Below are positions 1 to 7,985 of a DNA stretch of 64,000 nt, piece after piece. Source of the DNA: Deminuibacter soli (GTDB lineage: Bacteria; Bacteroidota; Bacteroidia; Chitinophagales; Chitinophagaceae); contig NZ_QTJU01000015.1 in assembly GCF_003412455.1 (NCBI RefSeq), positions 17,831-81,830 on the forward strand, read 5' to 3'. The notes beneath the pieces were generated by a model. The model had not been told where the DNA came from and ran no database searches. It saw only the letters and a list, made by a program, of their open reading frames with translations. The translations under genes and the position numbers were made by a program. Position 1 is the first letter of the stretch; the number at the start of each line of letters is the position of its first letter.

Positions 1-637
1 TATCAGTGGCCGTATTTACCAGATACTGCATAGCTATTCCCCTCTCGCTGCCATTCCAACTATTTCCTGGTTGAAATGAACGAGACACCCTGTTTAATGG
101 AGATACTTCATATTCTGTTTCGCTATAAAAAAATTGCTCTCCTTTATATGCCGGTTGTTCATCTTTGTAGCTATTTGTATAAAACCCAACCTGATCTGCG
201 AAAGGATGAACTTTAAAAGCGCCGTCTGTTCCGTTTAAATCAGTATACGGCAGCGCCTTATATTGCTCCCGGCCATAATCGTCGTACACAACTGGCGTAA
301 CGATATCGTTCTTCAGAGGAGAATTCTGCCACCCAACCGTTTGCAGTGGCCTGCCCAAGGCATCAAAATATTGTGTTGTTTTATTTACCTCGCTTACGCT
401 ACGATCTGCACTTATTACATCAGCATCGTTCACAAAAGGCTTCCTGGGCTGCCAGGTACGGATCAGATTCTGATCAGTTGAGAAAAAATTCTCTGCTTTA
501 AGCGTTGCCGGTGTTCGAGTGGCAGTACCAACTGTTTGCCCGGATTGCGGCGTATTAACCTGGCTATATACCATACCACATAACAAACAAGCTCCTAATG
601 CCAGCAATGAAACTCTTAAACCGTTATATAAAAACAT
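1..637 (-). CDS. Rhs-type DUF6443 protein, N-terminal part (cut by window edge)
   Basis: The reading frame is open from an ATG at 637 down to the left edge, so only the first 212 residues are visible. The N-terminus is a signal peptide (MFLYNGLRVSLLALGACLLC then MVYSQ). It is followed by the block that opens Bacteroidota Rhs/YD-repeat proteins (DUF6443): YFDALGRPLQTV near residues 90-101 and PVVYDDYGREQYKALPYTD near 115-135. Family knowledge says such proteins go on for 1000 or more residues with YD repeats, an Rhs core and a variable C-terminal tip; none of that can be seen here. It lies 48 bp downstream of the DUF5977 gene on the same strand, a pairing that is common in Chitinophagaceae. 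A role as a surface-exposed or secreted repeat protein, possibly a toxin carrier, is inference. Confidence 0.85.
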   Translation of the reverse strand, partial: MFLYNGLRVSLLALGACLLCGMVYSQVNTPQSGQTVGTATRTPATLKAENFFSTDQNLIRTWQPRKPFVNDADVISADRSVSEVNKTTQYFDALGRPLQTVGWQNSPLKNDIVTPVVYDDYGREQYKALPYTDLNGTDGAFKVHPFADQVGFYTNSYKDEQPAYKGEQFFYSETEYEVSPLNRVSRSFQPGNSWNGSERGIAMQYLVNTATD

Positions 638-651
638 ACAATTACAGTTTT

Positions 652-671
652 GAAAAAGCCTGTAGGGCTTA
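652..671 (-). terminator. Short hairpin between the DUF5977 and Rhs genes
   Basis: On the minus strand AAGCC, a five-base loop and GGCTT are followed by a T run. The stem is only 5 bp, so this may be a weak terminator or attenuator letting part of the transcription pass into the Rhs gene. Confidence 0.4.
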
Positions 672-685
672 TTGCTCAATAGGGT

Positions 686-3600
686 TTAGTAAATCGAAAT
701 GCCCGAACAATCCTGGTCAATGAGAATCGCTGGAATATAGCCATCCGCTCCAACAGCAGAAAAACCACAACTCATCTCGTACAGGTGTTCTGATGTATCT
801 CCTGTTGTATTGTAAAAATAGATGTCATACCAGCCGGAAGGGATTGCAGGGAATGTCCCGCTTCCATACGGGATCTGAAAATCATACACAGCGCTTCCGT
901 TAAATTCCTGGAATTTCACATGATACCCAAACAGCAAATTGTCATTATGATAGGAAACCGCCAAAGAAGCCAAAACACATTTTGAATTGGCATCAGCCTG
1001 TGCCTGCCCGTTCGCATCAATTTCTTCGTTCGCCTGGCGATCGGCATCAGCCTGGCTTATTGTTGAATAGTACTTTCCAGCCAATACGCCATATGCCATT
1101 GGGTCTGCTTTGTACCCAGCCGGACAACTTTTGGTAAAAAATTTTGATGCTTCTTTATTGTAGTAAACACAGATCCCTGAATTATTGGCTAATGCCTGCC
1201 CGGTGGTGTTCAGTTCATTTGTAGCTTGTTGATCTGCATCTGCCTGGCTAACTGTTGAAGAATATTTACCGGCGGGAATGTCATACCAAATAAAAGCAGG
1301 TCTTGGCTGCATACTGTTTACACAATCACTTTTGCTTAAAGCTTCATGTCGTGCTGCACTTAAAAACGTACAAACGCCGTGAGTGTTAGCATATTGTTGC
1401 CCGTTAGCAGCAATATCACCGGCAGCCTGCCGGTCGGCATCTGCCTGGTCTATGGTGGAAGAATAAGTACCTGCGGGAACAGTATATAAAACGGAAGAAG
1501 GCGGCATGCCTGCAGTACAATCGTTTTTGGTGAAGGATTGACTTACCTCTGCGTTAAAATATTTCACCACTTCCTGACATCCGGTAATTTTACCTGTATA
1601 TGCATAGCAGATACGCTTGATAATATTCTTATCCTGATCCCTGACTATTTTCAATCGCCCGAAATTATCATATTCAAAATACGAAGCACTGCCTGCTGCA
1701 TCACATTTGCTGTCAATACCGATTAAAGGTATATAAGTAGAAGTACTCATTAATGCACCCCTGGGGTAAGCCCTAAGTTCGTCTATGGCTGCACCATTCA
1801 CTGAAATAATACTAATATTGGATAGTGTCCAATTGTATAAATTCCAGCCATTTTTTGTAGTTATAAAGGTACCACCTGTGTTATTAACCGATGGCGCTAC
1901 CGCCGTCTGTTGCGACCAAAGTGATACCATATAATTGCCCTTAGGCAGGGTAACAGATGCTGTTCCGTTGAAATATTTAGTGCCTGTCACACTGGCTCCG
2001 TCGAGCAATGTTCCATTTAAAACCCAGTTGCCGGAGCCATCTGCCTCAAAAGAGGTATAGGCGATTTCTTCGTTGAATGCATTATCTACTCTGGCGACTA
2101 AATACCTGTTGTTATAATCCCATATGTACCCTGACTTAACATTACCATTTGATGTTGCTGATAAAATATTACCAAGTGCATCGTACCGATTATAACTTTG
2201 CTGCAAAACATATCTGCTATCAGGAGAAAATATAGCGGGCTGCCCAACGGTTGGCAATTGCCCCTTAATCGCATTGGAAAATTTGAAATCAGCAAGCAGC
2301 ATCGGTTTATTCAGCTCCATCTGGCTAACAGATTCCAGGAGTGAAGGCTTGTCGGTTTTGTACCTGTTCAGTACAGCACTCAGAATGTTTGTTTTGCCAG
2401 CTATATCCTGTATTGCAGTAACAATTTCTACCGGAGCAGCTACAACATTACTGCTAACCATGTTGTCAATAAAACCACTGCCTGAGATGTAATCTCCTGG
2501 ATAGGTAAAATAAGACAACTTCTTTTTGCCGTTACTCTGTGTTATTACAGATGAAGCAAGTTGGAATTTCTTATTGTATTGAAACGAAGCTTCAACCGCT
2601 ACACCATTACTTCCATCAAAAGTTGTTTCGGTTTTACGAATCAATTTGTTTTTCCCACAGGTAATAGAGTAAGTATTATATTTAAAGAAAGAAGTGATGT
2701 AGTCATAATATTGCGCATCCGATTCTGCGTAGGAATCAACAGTTGCGAATGGCTTAACTTTCAAACCTGTCAATATATCGAAGTCAGTAGCATACTCAAA
2801 AGTCTCCTTTTTTACAATTTGATTTCCCGAATAATAATCAATTTCTTTTTGAAGTGGCTTATCCCAATATTTATACCCTTTCACTACAAAAGGGCCTGCA
2901 TATTGAAAATCCATCGCACACATATCTGTTGTAAATCTTGGTAATGGCCCACCATCATATTGCAGGCCTCCCTGAAATTTGTATACAATTTTTCCATTCC
3001 CATCGGTTTTATCCCATGTAGAAAAATGTTCTGTAACCTCCGGGTATGTTAAGGCACTATGCGTAAATCCGGTTGCCCCGATATCGCCCTGCATATAACT
3101 GGAATAGGTAATCGTTCGTTTTGCCAACATTAAACCATTTAACCTGTGAATAAACGAAACGCCTTCATCCTCAAAAAAGCTTTCGTTTAAATACACTTGC
3201 GGAATACCGACACCAGAACCATTCTCTCCATAGGTATAGTTACGGATCAGCGTTTCCTTATCTGCATTAATGCTGGTAATTCTCGAAATACGCATTCCTC
3301 CCCCATTCACCAATTGTCCCGAACCATTCAGAAATTTATTGGATTCATACAGATAATTTGTTTTACCACCTGTGGGATACTCAATAGAAGCCAATGAAAA
3401 AACAGATGGATCTCCGTCACCTTCCGATCTGTTTGCCACGTCAGCCAGTACAGTACCAACATGGTCTAAATTCTGCATGCCCTGATAAGCAATATCATCC
3501 TTAAACTCTGAATGAAAAGATGCATTTTCGGCAGACCCGATTTTATAGTACCCCCATTGGTCAGCGAACAAATTTCCTGCGCTATAATCTTTGTTGTAAT

Positions 3601-4750
3601 AGGTAAACCGGTATGTTCCCACATTGGCTTTAGCCTTATCCTTTATCACAATATAATCAAGGAATATGTGCGAATTGCCACTTCCATTACTATATGCAAA
3701 ATCAATTTCCTTAATCAATCGCCCCTTATCATCCAGTATTTCAATAGAGGTAATGAGATTCCGTGAATTATGGGTTATTTTAACCTTTTCGTTATTGTTG
3801 CTGATTTCATCAGTAAGAAATGTGGTATATCCTGTTCCATCACCATAGTCATTTGAATAATCCCAATGATCCTCATTATCATATATACATCGGTTGGCTT
3901 GGGTGAGACGAAACGTCCGCGAGGAAGTTGCCCAGCCGGAAACCGAAGCAGCAGAATATTTAAAGTTCAGCTGATCGCCCACAGCCGTGGTTATATTGGT
4001 CAGGGCCCAGGCTGTGGGTAAGAATGCGTCGGAGCCTGACGATTCAAATACATTTTGATCGCTTGCAGAGTGTTGCCCAAAAGAATAGTTGTTCCCCTTA
4101 TCATCTTTCACATCAAAATTCATAAAGCGGGGATATGGATCACTCACATTTTTACGACCTATTGCATAGCTGATGACAGAATTTTCGCCCCCGAGTGTTC
4201 GGGTAATTTTATTTATTCTATCAGTTATAACAAAAGAGCCACTTTCTGTGGGAAGTATGTAATTAAAAATATCGTATTCTCCATCCAGCTTGTCTGTTAC
4301 ATCATCAGCCAACGGAGCATGTGCATCAATACCCGCTAAAAATTTCGATAAATATTTATCTCTTGGTAACCCTTCACTGTAGTTATTGGCAATATTCTCG
4401 TCTATCGCAGGCATGCTATAACGTTCATCCGCCTGCCCATAAACTGTTCTTGACACCCTTGAACCTGGATTTAAAACCCAACCAATCCCTACTTCGCCGC
4501 TTTCCTGCAGATATTTAATGCCTGATGCATGATAGGATAAAGAAATGGGTACGTCCAATCCCTTCAGATGAATTGTATAAAGCGGAATGCTAATATCCGG
4601 CACCCCATTATAGAGGGATACATTATAGTTAACATATTTCTCAAACTCAGCAGTAACTGGCGAGGGCATTATTGGCAGTTTGTTCGTCTGCCCAGCAGCA
4701 CCCGTCGAAAAAACAACAAACAGAAAAAGTAACCTAAATCCTGTCTTCAT
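686..4750 (-). CDS. Large secreted protein with three C-terminal DUF5977 repeats
   Basis: A 1354-residue protein with a signal peptide (MKTGFRLLFLFVVFSTGAAG, then Q). The N-terminal block (PVTAEFEKYVNYNVSLYNG, then a PDISIPLYTI stretch and SYHASGIKY) is typical of the long Bacteroidota proteins encoded directly before Rhs-like genes. The middle, about 250-1000, is rich in beta-strand tyrosine/glycine motifs such as YDALGNILSATSNG and YFEYDNFGRLKIVRDQDKN, which are YD-repeat-like. The C-terminus has three cysteine-bounded repeats at about 1080-1130, 1140-1195 and 1205-1260, each with ADADRQA or ADADQQA and a GKYYSTISQ-type strand; these match DUF5977. A final beta domain of about 90 residues follows. 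Function is unknown; a surface scaffold or secreted partner of the following Rhs protein is inference. The gene is visibly AT-richer than the genes to its right. Confidence 0.85.
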   Translation of the reverse strand: MKTGFRLLFLFVVFSTGAAGQTNKLPIMPSPVTAEFEKYVNYNVSLYNGVPDISIPLYTIHLKGLDVPISLSYHASGIKYLQESGEVGIGWVLNPGSRVSRTVYGQADERYSMPAIDENIANNYSEGLPRDKYLSKFLAGIDAHAPLADDVTDKLDGEYDIFNYILPTESGSFVITDRINKITRTLGGENSVISYAIGRKNVSDPYPRFMNFDVKDDKGNNYSFGQHSASDQNVFESSGSDAFLPTAWALTNITTAVGDQLNFKYSAASVSGWATSSRTFRLTQANRCIYDNEDHWDYSNDYGDGTGYTTFLTDEISNNNEKVKITHNSRNLITSIEILDDKGRLIKEIDFAYSNGSGNSHIFLDYIVIKDKAKANVGTYRFTYYNKDYSAGNLFADQWGYYKIGSAENASFHSEFKDDIAYQGMQNLDHVGTVLADVANRSEGDGDPSVFSLASIEYPTGGKTNYLYESNKFLNGSGQLVNGGGMRISRITSINADKETLIRNYTYGENGSGVGIPQVYLNESFFEDEGVSFIHRLNGLMLAKRTITYSSYMQGDIGATGFTHSALTYPEVTEHFSTWDKTDGNGKIVYKFQGGLQYDGGPLPRFTTDMCAMDFQYAGPFVVKGYKYWDKPLQKEIDYYSGNQIVKKETFEYATDFDILTGLKVKPFATVDSYAESDAQYYDYITSFFKYNTYSITCGKNKLIRKTETTFDGSNGVAVEASFQYNKKFQLASSVITQSNGKKKLSYFTYPGDYISGSGFIDNMVSSNVVAAPVEIVTAIQDIAGKTNILSAVLNRYKTDKPSLLESVSQMELNKPMLLADFKFSNAIKGQLPTVGQPAIFSPDSRYVLQQSYNRYDALGNILSATSNGNVKSGYIWDYNNRYLVARVDNAFNEEIAYTSFEADGSGNWVLNGTLLDGASVTGTKYFNGTASVTLPKGNYMVSLWSQQTAVAPSVNNTGGTFITTKNGWNLYNWTLSNISIISVNGAAIDELRAYPRGALMSTSTYIPLIGIDSKCDAAGSASYFEYDNFGRLKIVRDQDKNIIKRICYAYTGKITGCQEVVKYFNAEVSQSFTKNDCTAGMPPSSVLYTVPAGTYSSTIDQADADRQAAGDIAANGQQYANTHGVCTFLSAARHEALSKSDCVNSMQPRPAFIWYDIPAGKYSSTVSQADADQQATNELNTTGQALANNSGICVYYNKEASKFFTKSCPAGYKADPMAYGVLAGKYYSTISQADADRQANEEIDANGQAQADANSKCVLASLAVSYHNDNLLFGYHVKFQEFNGSAVYDFQIPYGSGTFPAIPSGWYDIYFYNTTGDTSEHLYEMSCGFSAVGADGYIPAILIDQDCSGISIY
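990..1520 (-). repeat. Three DUF5977 repeat units inside the large secreted protein
   Basis: Three diverged units of about 65 codons share the core (S/T)xSQADADxQAxxxxxxxGQxxA and end in a conserved cysteine. They lie around 1390-1520, 1190-1330 and 990-1140. The DNA copies differ clearly, so the duplication is old and kept at protein level. Confidence 0.75.
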
Positions 4751-5170
4751 AAGTAACGCTTATAATTCTTTTGATTTTATAATTGCCTGCCAGAACGCCA
4801 ACCTCATTATATCAAGCCTAAGTTGCCTTACACAGCAATAACGCTTGCAGGCAGACAATATTCCTAGCTTTCGTTCTGTCAGTGGAGAAACTGCTAGACT
4901 GAATGCTCAGCAGTAATTATTTTGAATTGAACACTCCTGCATACGTAAGTTGCGGTGTATAAAGAAATTGATACGAGCCCACGTTGAGTATATTTGGGAT
5001 TCTCTAAGTAAATAATGCGGCATGATTGTCAGGTTGAAAGGGATGAAAGCCGCAAGTAACCATATATTCCTGAAAATACAAAACAAAGAAATACTTAAAA
5101 CCTGGGCAATAAAAATGTGAGGCTGCACGATATACAGACCTTGAATACGACTGCACATATTTTTCAAACA
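4751..5170. other. AT-rich intergenic stretch
   Basis: About 420 bp upstream of the DUF5977 gene and downstream of the GH43 terminator. No convincing gene, RNA or repeat was found. It should hold the promoter of the 1354-residue protein, but no exact TAnnTTTG box was found close to its ATG. Confidence 0.5.
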
Positions 5171-5197
5171 AAAAAACCTCCTGCTCGCGCAGGAAGG
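5171..5197 (-). terminator. Rho-independent terminator of the GH43 gene
   Basis: On the minus strand TCCTGC, a four-base loop and GCAGGA with flanking GG/CC are followed by seven T. It begins about 30 bp after the GH43 stop codon. Confidence 0.8.
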
Positions 5198-5228
5198 CTT
5201 TACTTTACTAACAGCGGTAAGTATGCTA

Positions 5229-6185
5229 TCAGGGTTTACTATCCGGAACTTTCACACCTTCGTTGCCGCCGGTGCGTACTACTTTTTGTATGGTGCCATC
5301 AGCATTGTAATAGAGCTTGTCTACGCAAATGGAACGCAACCAGTCAAAATGCGATAAGGCGCTGGTGTGGTAAAAAGCATACCACTGGCCCTTGTAACTT
5401 ACAATTGAACCATGGTTGGTATAACTGTCTGTAGGATCCATGTAAATGCCCTGTGACTTCCAGGGACCAAGCGGGCTATTGCTGGTTGCATAACGCATGC
5501 GGTTGTGCTGGCCGGCAGAATCGTGGTTATCTGAGTAAGACAAATAGTACACGCCATTGCGTTTGTGCACCCAGCTGGCTTCGTGAAAATCTTCCAGTCC
5601 CTGCATGGGTTGCATGGTGTCGGCTATTTCGGTCATATTGTCTTTGAGTTTGCCGCCTTTGCAGGTACCACCACCGCCATAATACAGGTAAGCCTGGCCA
5701 TCATCGTCTACAAAAACACAGGGGTCGATCATGGATTCGAGGCCTTTGATATAGCCCTGCACGGTAAAACCGCCGGCTGGTTGTTTGCTCGTGGCGACAC
5801 CTATTTTCCAGGTCTTGTTCCACTCGCTGCCGCTGGGGTGCGGGAAGTACAGGTAATACGTGCCGTTTTTATAGGCACAATCAGGCGCCCACATAAAACC
5901 GCCTTCCGGTCTGCCCCAGGGTACCTGGCTGGCCCGGAGTACTTCGCCATGGTCTTTCCAGTGAACCATATCATCGGTAGAAAACACATGGTACTGATCC
6001 ATCAGGTCGCAGCCGCGGGCAGGTGCAATATCATGCGAAGCATACACGTACAAACGGCCATCGGCCCAAACGTGTGCAGAGGGATCGGCCGTATACATGC
6101 TGGTAATAAAAGGATTCTGTGCCCGTCCTGTAAAACAGCACATCCATACAAATGCAAAAGAAAACAATCGTCTCATCATCGTCAT
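5229..6185 (-). CDS. Glycoside hydrolase family 43 protein
   Basis: Secreted five-bladed beta-propeller hydrolase of the GH43 type, which cleaves arabinofuranosyl or xylosyl (sometimes galactosyl) linkages by inversion. Counting from the ATG at 6185 the three catalytic acids are visible: Asp34 in YTADPSAHVW (base), Asp154 in MIDPCVFVDDDGQAYLYYGG (pKa modulator) and Glu202 in FHEASWVHKRNG (acid). EGGFMWAPDC is the usual aromatic subsite motif. The start was chosen because MTMMRRLFSFAFVWMCCF gives a normal signal peptide ending near GRAQ; the ATG at 6227 adds 14 residues with no signal character, and ATGs at 6179 and 6176 are also possible. About 318 residues, the single-domain length, with no carbohydrate-binding module. 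It stands alone and has its own terminator. Substrate cannot be told from sequence alone. Confidence 0.9.
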   Translation of the reverse strand: MTMMRRLFSFAFVWMCCFTGRAQNPFITSMYTADPSAHVWADGRLYVYASHDIAPARGCDLMDQYHVFSTDDMVHWKDHGEVLRASQVPWGRPEGGFMWAPDCAYKNGTYYLYFPHPSGSEWNKTWKIGVATSKQPAGGFTVQGYIKGLESMIDPCVFVDDDGQAYLYYGGGGTCKGGKLKDNMTEIADTMQPMQGLEDFHEASWVHKRNGVYYLSYSDNHDSAGQHNRMRYATSNSPLGPWKSQGIYMDPTDSYTNHGSIVSYKGQWYAFYHTSALSHFDWLRSICVDKLYYNADGTIQKVVRTGGNEGVKVPDSKP

Positions 6186-6278
6186 TGGGAATTTATGAGC
6201 TGCAATAAACAGTTGAGCCCTTAACAAAGGGGCTAATTTTGCATTAATTGGATGCTGAAACGTAAAAAAAGTGCAGCG

Positions 6279-6395
6279 AACAGCTCATAGCCTGTAGCTT
6301 ATAGTTGTTAGCTTGTTCGGCAGAAGCGCCTGCGGCGCATTCAACTCCTGTTTACTACTGTATTTTATTCACTATTGACTATTCAGTATTCACCA
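6279..6395. repeat. Composite intergenic repeat, copy 1
   Basis: Holds an AGCT-rich run (AGCTCATAGCCTGTAGCTTA, then TAGCTTGTT), a short palindrome GCGCCTGCGGCGC, and a TTCACTATTGACTATTCAG run. The same modules recur at 16.3-16.5, 18.9-19.1, 59.3 and 62.0 kb. It is noncoding and lies upstream of the NIPSNAP gene. Confidence 0.55.
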
Positions 6396-6477
6396 CAGCA
6401 TTACTGGCGGAAATTACACATAAATCTGTGTAACTGACGGCTAAAAAAAATACCTTTATAAAAAACAGTCACACAAG

Positions 6478-7275
6478 ATGAACAGACGCAATTTTGTAAA
6501 ATCAACCATCACCACAGGCGCTGTATTAACCACCACTGCTTCTGTAGCAAACGCCGCTGCCACTATGCATAACGACAAAAAACAACAATGGTACGAGCTG
6601 CGCACTTACGAATTTACCAGTGAAGCGCAGCAACAGTTAACCGGCACCTACCTGCAACAGGCTTACCTGCCTGCCTTAAACCGTGCCGGCATACAACAGG
6701 CAGGTGTATTCACAGAACTGGAACCCAAAGGTATTGCCAGCATATATGTACTGATTCCCTTTGCATCGATAGAGGCGTTCGCTGCTATTAACGACAAACT
6801 GCAGCACGACGCCGCTTACCTGAAAGCAGGCGAAGCCTACCTTGCTGCCGAGCCTGCAAATGCAGCCTACGACCGCATTGAAAGCTCACTGCTGAAAGCC
6901 TTCGCGCACATGCCGCAGCTTGAAGTACCGGAGAAAAAGGACAGGCTGTTTGAACTGCGCCGTTATGAAAGCCCTACAGAATCTGCCGGGCAAAAGAAGA
7001 TAGAGATGTTTAACGATGCCGGGGAAATTGACATTTTTAAGAAGATCGGTGCCCGTCCTGTATTTTTTGGCGAAACCATGGTTGGCTTACGCAGACCCAA
7101 TCTCACCTACATGCTCTGCTTTGATGACATGGCTGCCCACGATGCCCGCTGGAAAGCATTTATCGGCGATCCCGAATGGAAAAAAGTAAGCGCAATACCT
7201 GAGTATTCAGATGCAAAACTGATTTCGAAAATCGTGCGCACTTTTCTTAAACCTGCAGACTATTCGCAAATTTAA
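6478..7275 (+). CDS. Tat-exported NIPSNAP-family protein
   Basis: A 265-residue protein starting with a twin-arginine signal (NRRNFVKSTITTGAVLTTTA, cleavage near VANAA), so it is probably exported folded to the periplasm. Two NIPSNAP (dimeric alpha-beta barrel) domains follow: about 38-140 starting WYELRTYEFTSEAQQQL, and about 155-255 starting DRLFELRRYESPTESAGQKK. The tandem arrangement and Tat signal are standard for Bacteroidota members, often annotated only as NIPSNAP protein. No catalytic residue is known for the family, so the reaction is unknown. It converges on the GNAT gene with 14 bp between the stop codons and no terminator hairpin. Upstream, TACCTTTA near 6449 is one base off the -7 consensus. 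Confidence 0.88.
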   Translation: MNRRNFVKSTITTGAVLTTTASVANAAATMHNDKKQQWYELRTYEFTSEAQQQLTGTYLQQAYLPALNRAGIQQAGVFTELEPKGIASIYVLIPFASIEAFAAINDKLQHDAAYLKAGEAYLAAEPANAAYDRIESSLLKAFAHMPQLEVPEKKDRLFELRRYESPTESAGQKKIEMFNDAGEIDIFKKIGARPVFFGETMVGLRRPNLTYMLCFDDMAAHDARWKAFIGDPEWKKVSAIPEYSDAKLISKIVRTFLKPADYSQI

Positions 7276-7289
7276 ATACAATGCGCCTT

Positions 7290-7721
7290 TCACTCACCAC
7301 CACCCTTCCACACCATTTTGATGTGTTTGATGCCTGCTTCCTCAAACTCATCACCTACCATTTCAAAATCATTCTTCAGGTATAAATCTGTCACAGCTAC
7401 CTGTGAGTAGAGATATACCGGGGTGCCTGCAGGCAGATCGCGCAGCATGGCTTTTACCAGTGCATCACCTATTTTTTTGCCCCTGTGGGCTGGTAATACG
7501 GCAATGCGCTCCAGCTTTACGCCATCCGGCATGCGCCGGTAGCGGGCGGCCCCTGCGGGCACACCATCTGCCAGTGCGAGGAAGTGTACCGCCATGTCAT
7601 CATGGGCTGTTTCCAGGCTGGCAGGCACACCCTGGCCATGTACAAATACTTCGTAACGTACAGCGCTCGCCTGCTCCAAAGCCTCTTTGTCACTCACTTT
7701 TTTTATCAGGATGGTTTGCAT
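7290..7721 (-). CDS. GNAT family N-acetyltransferase
   Basis: A 143-residue single-domain acetyltransferase that would move an acetyl group from acetyl-CoA to an amine. The acetyl-CoA loop is clear: LERIAVLPAHRGKKIGDALV (about 70-89, Q/RxxGxG/A form) after the strand AAGAARYRRM. The N-terminal region (VRYEVFVHGQGVPASLE) resembles the YjcF/ElaA-like subgroup. Cytoplasmic; substrate unknown. The last codons, GGT GGT GGT GAG TGA, are made of the GTGAGTG repeat seen at other stop codons in this window, so the C-terminal GGGE may come from that repeat. Confidence 0.9.
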   Translation of the reverse strand: MQTILIKKVSDKEALEQASAVRYEVFVHGQGVPASLETAHDDMAVHFLALADGVPAGAARYRRMPDGVKLERIAVLPAHRGKKIGDALVKAMLRDLPAGTPVYLYSQVAVTDLYLKNDFEMVGDEFEEAGIKHIKMVWKGGGE

Positions 7722-7985
7722 GATCTTGCTTCACTTTTTTAGCGGATGGCAAAGATACGCCTGTTTGCCGGTTCACCTGCAGCTGCTTCACCTGTACCGC
7801 TTCTTGGCAACAGGTGCCTCACTTATCAAAAAAGATATATAATTATTTTTTATAGGAATGAAAACCCCATAACCTATTGCATCTGCCGGGCATTTTTTGT
7901 AGTTTAATTGTACCATTCCGGTTTACCTGCTGCAATTTTCAATCCTCATCCTGCTCCCATTTTATTATCAACCAAATTAATTGCA

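Noticed and set aside
5565..6224. A 219-residue open frame on the plus strand
   Set aside because: It lies entirely antisense to the GH43 gene, whose catalytic motifs are intact, and its translation has no recognisable domain.
7789..7816. CACCTGT/ACAGGTG inverted repeat upstream of the GNAT gene as an operator
   Set aside because: Arms of 7 bp with a 14-bp loop are expected by chance in a region of this size, and no regulator gene is adjacent.
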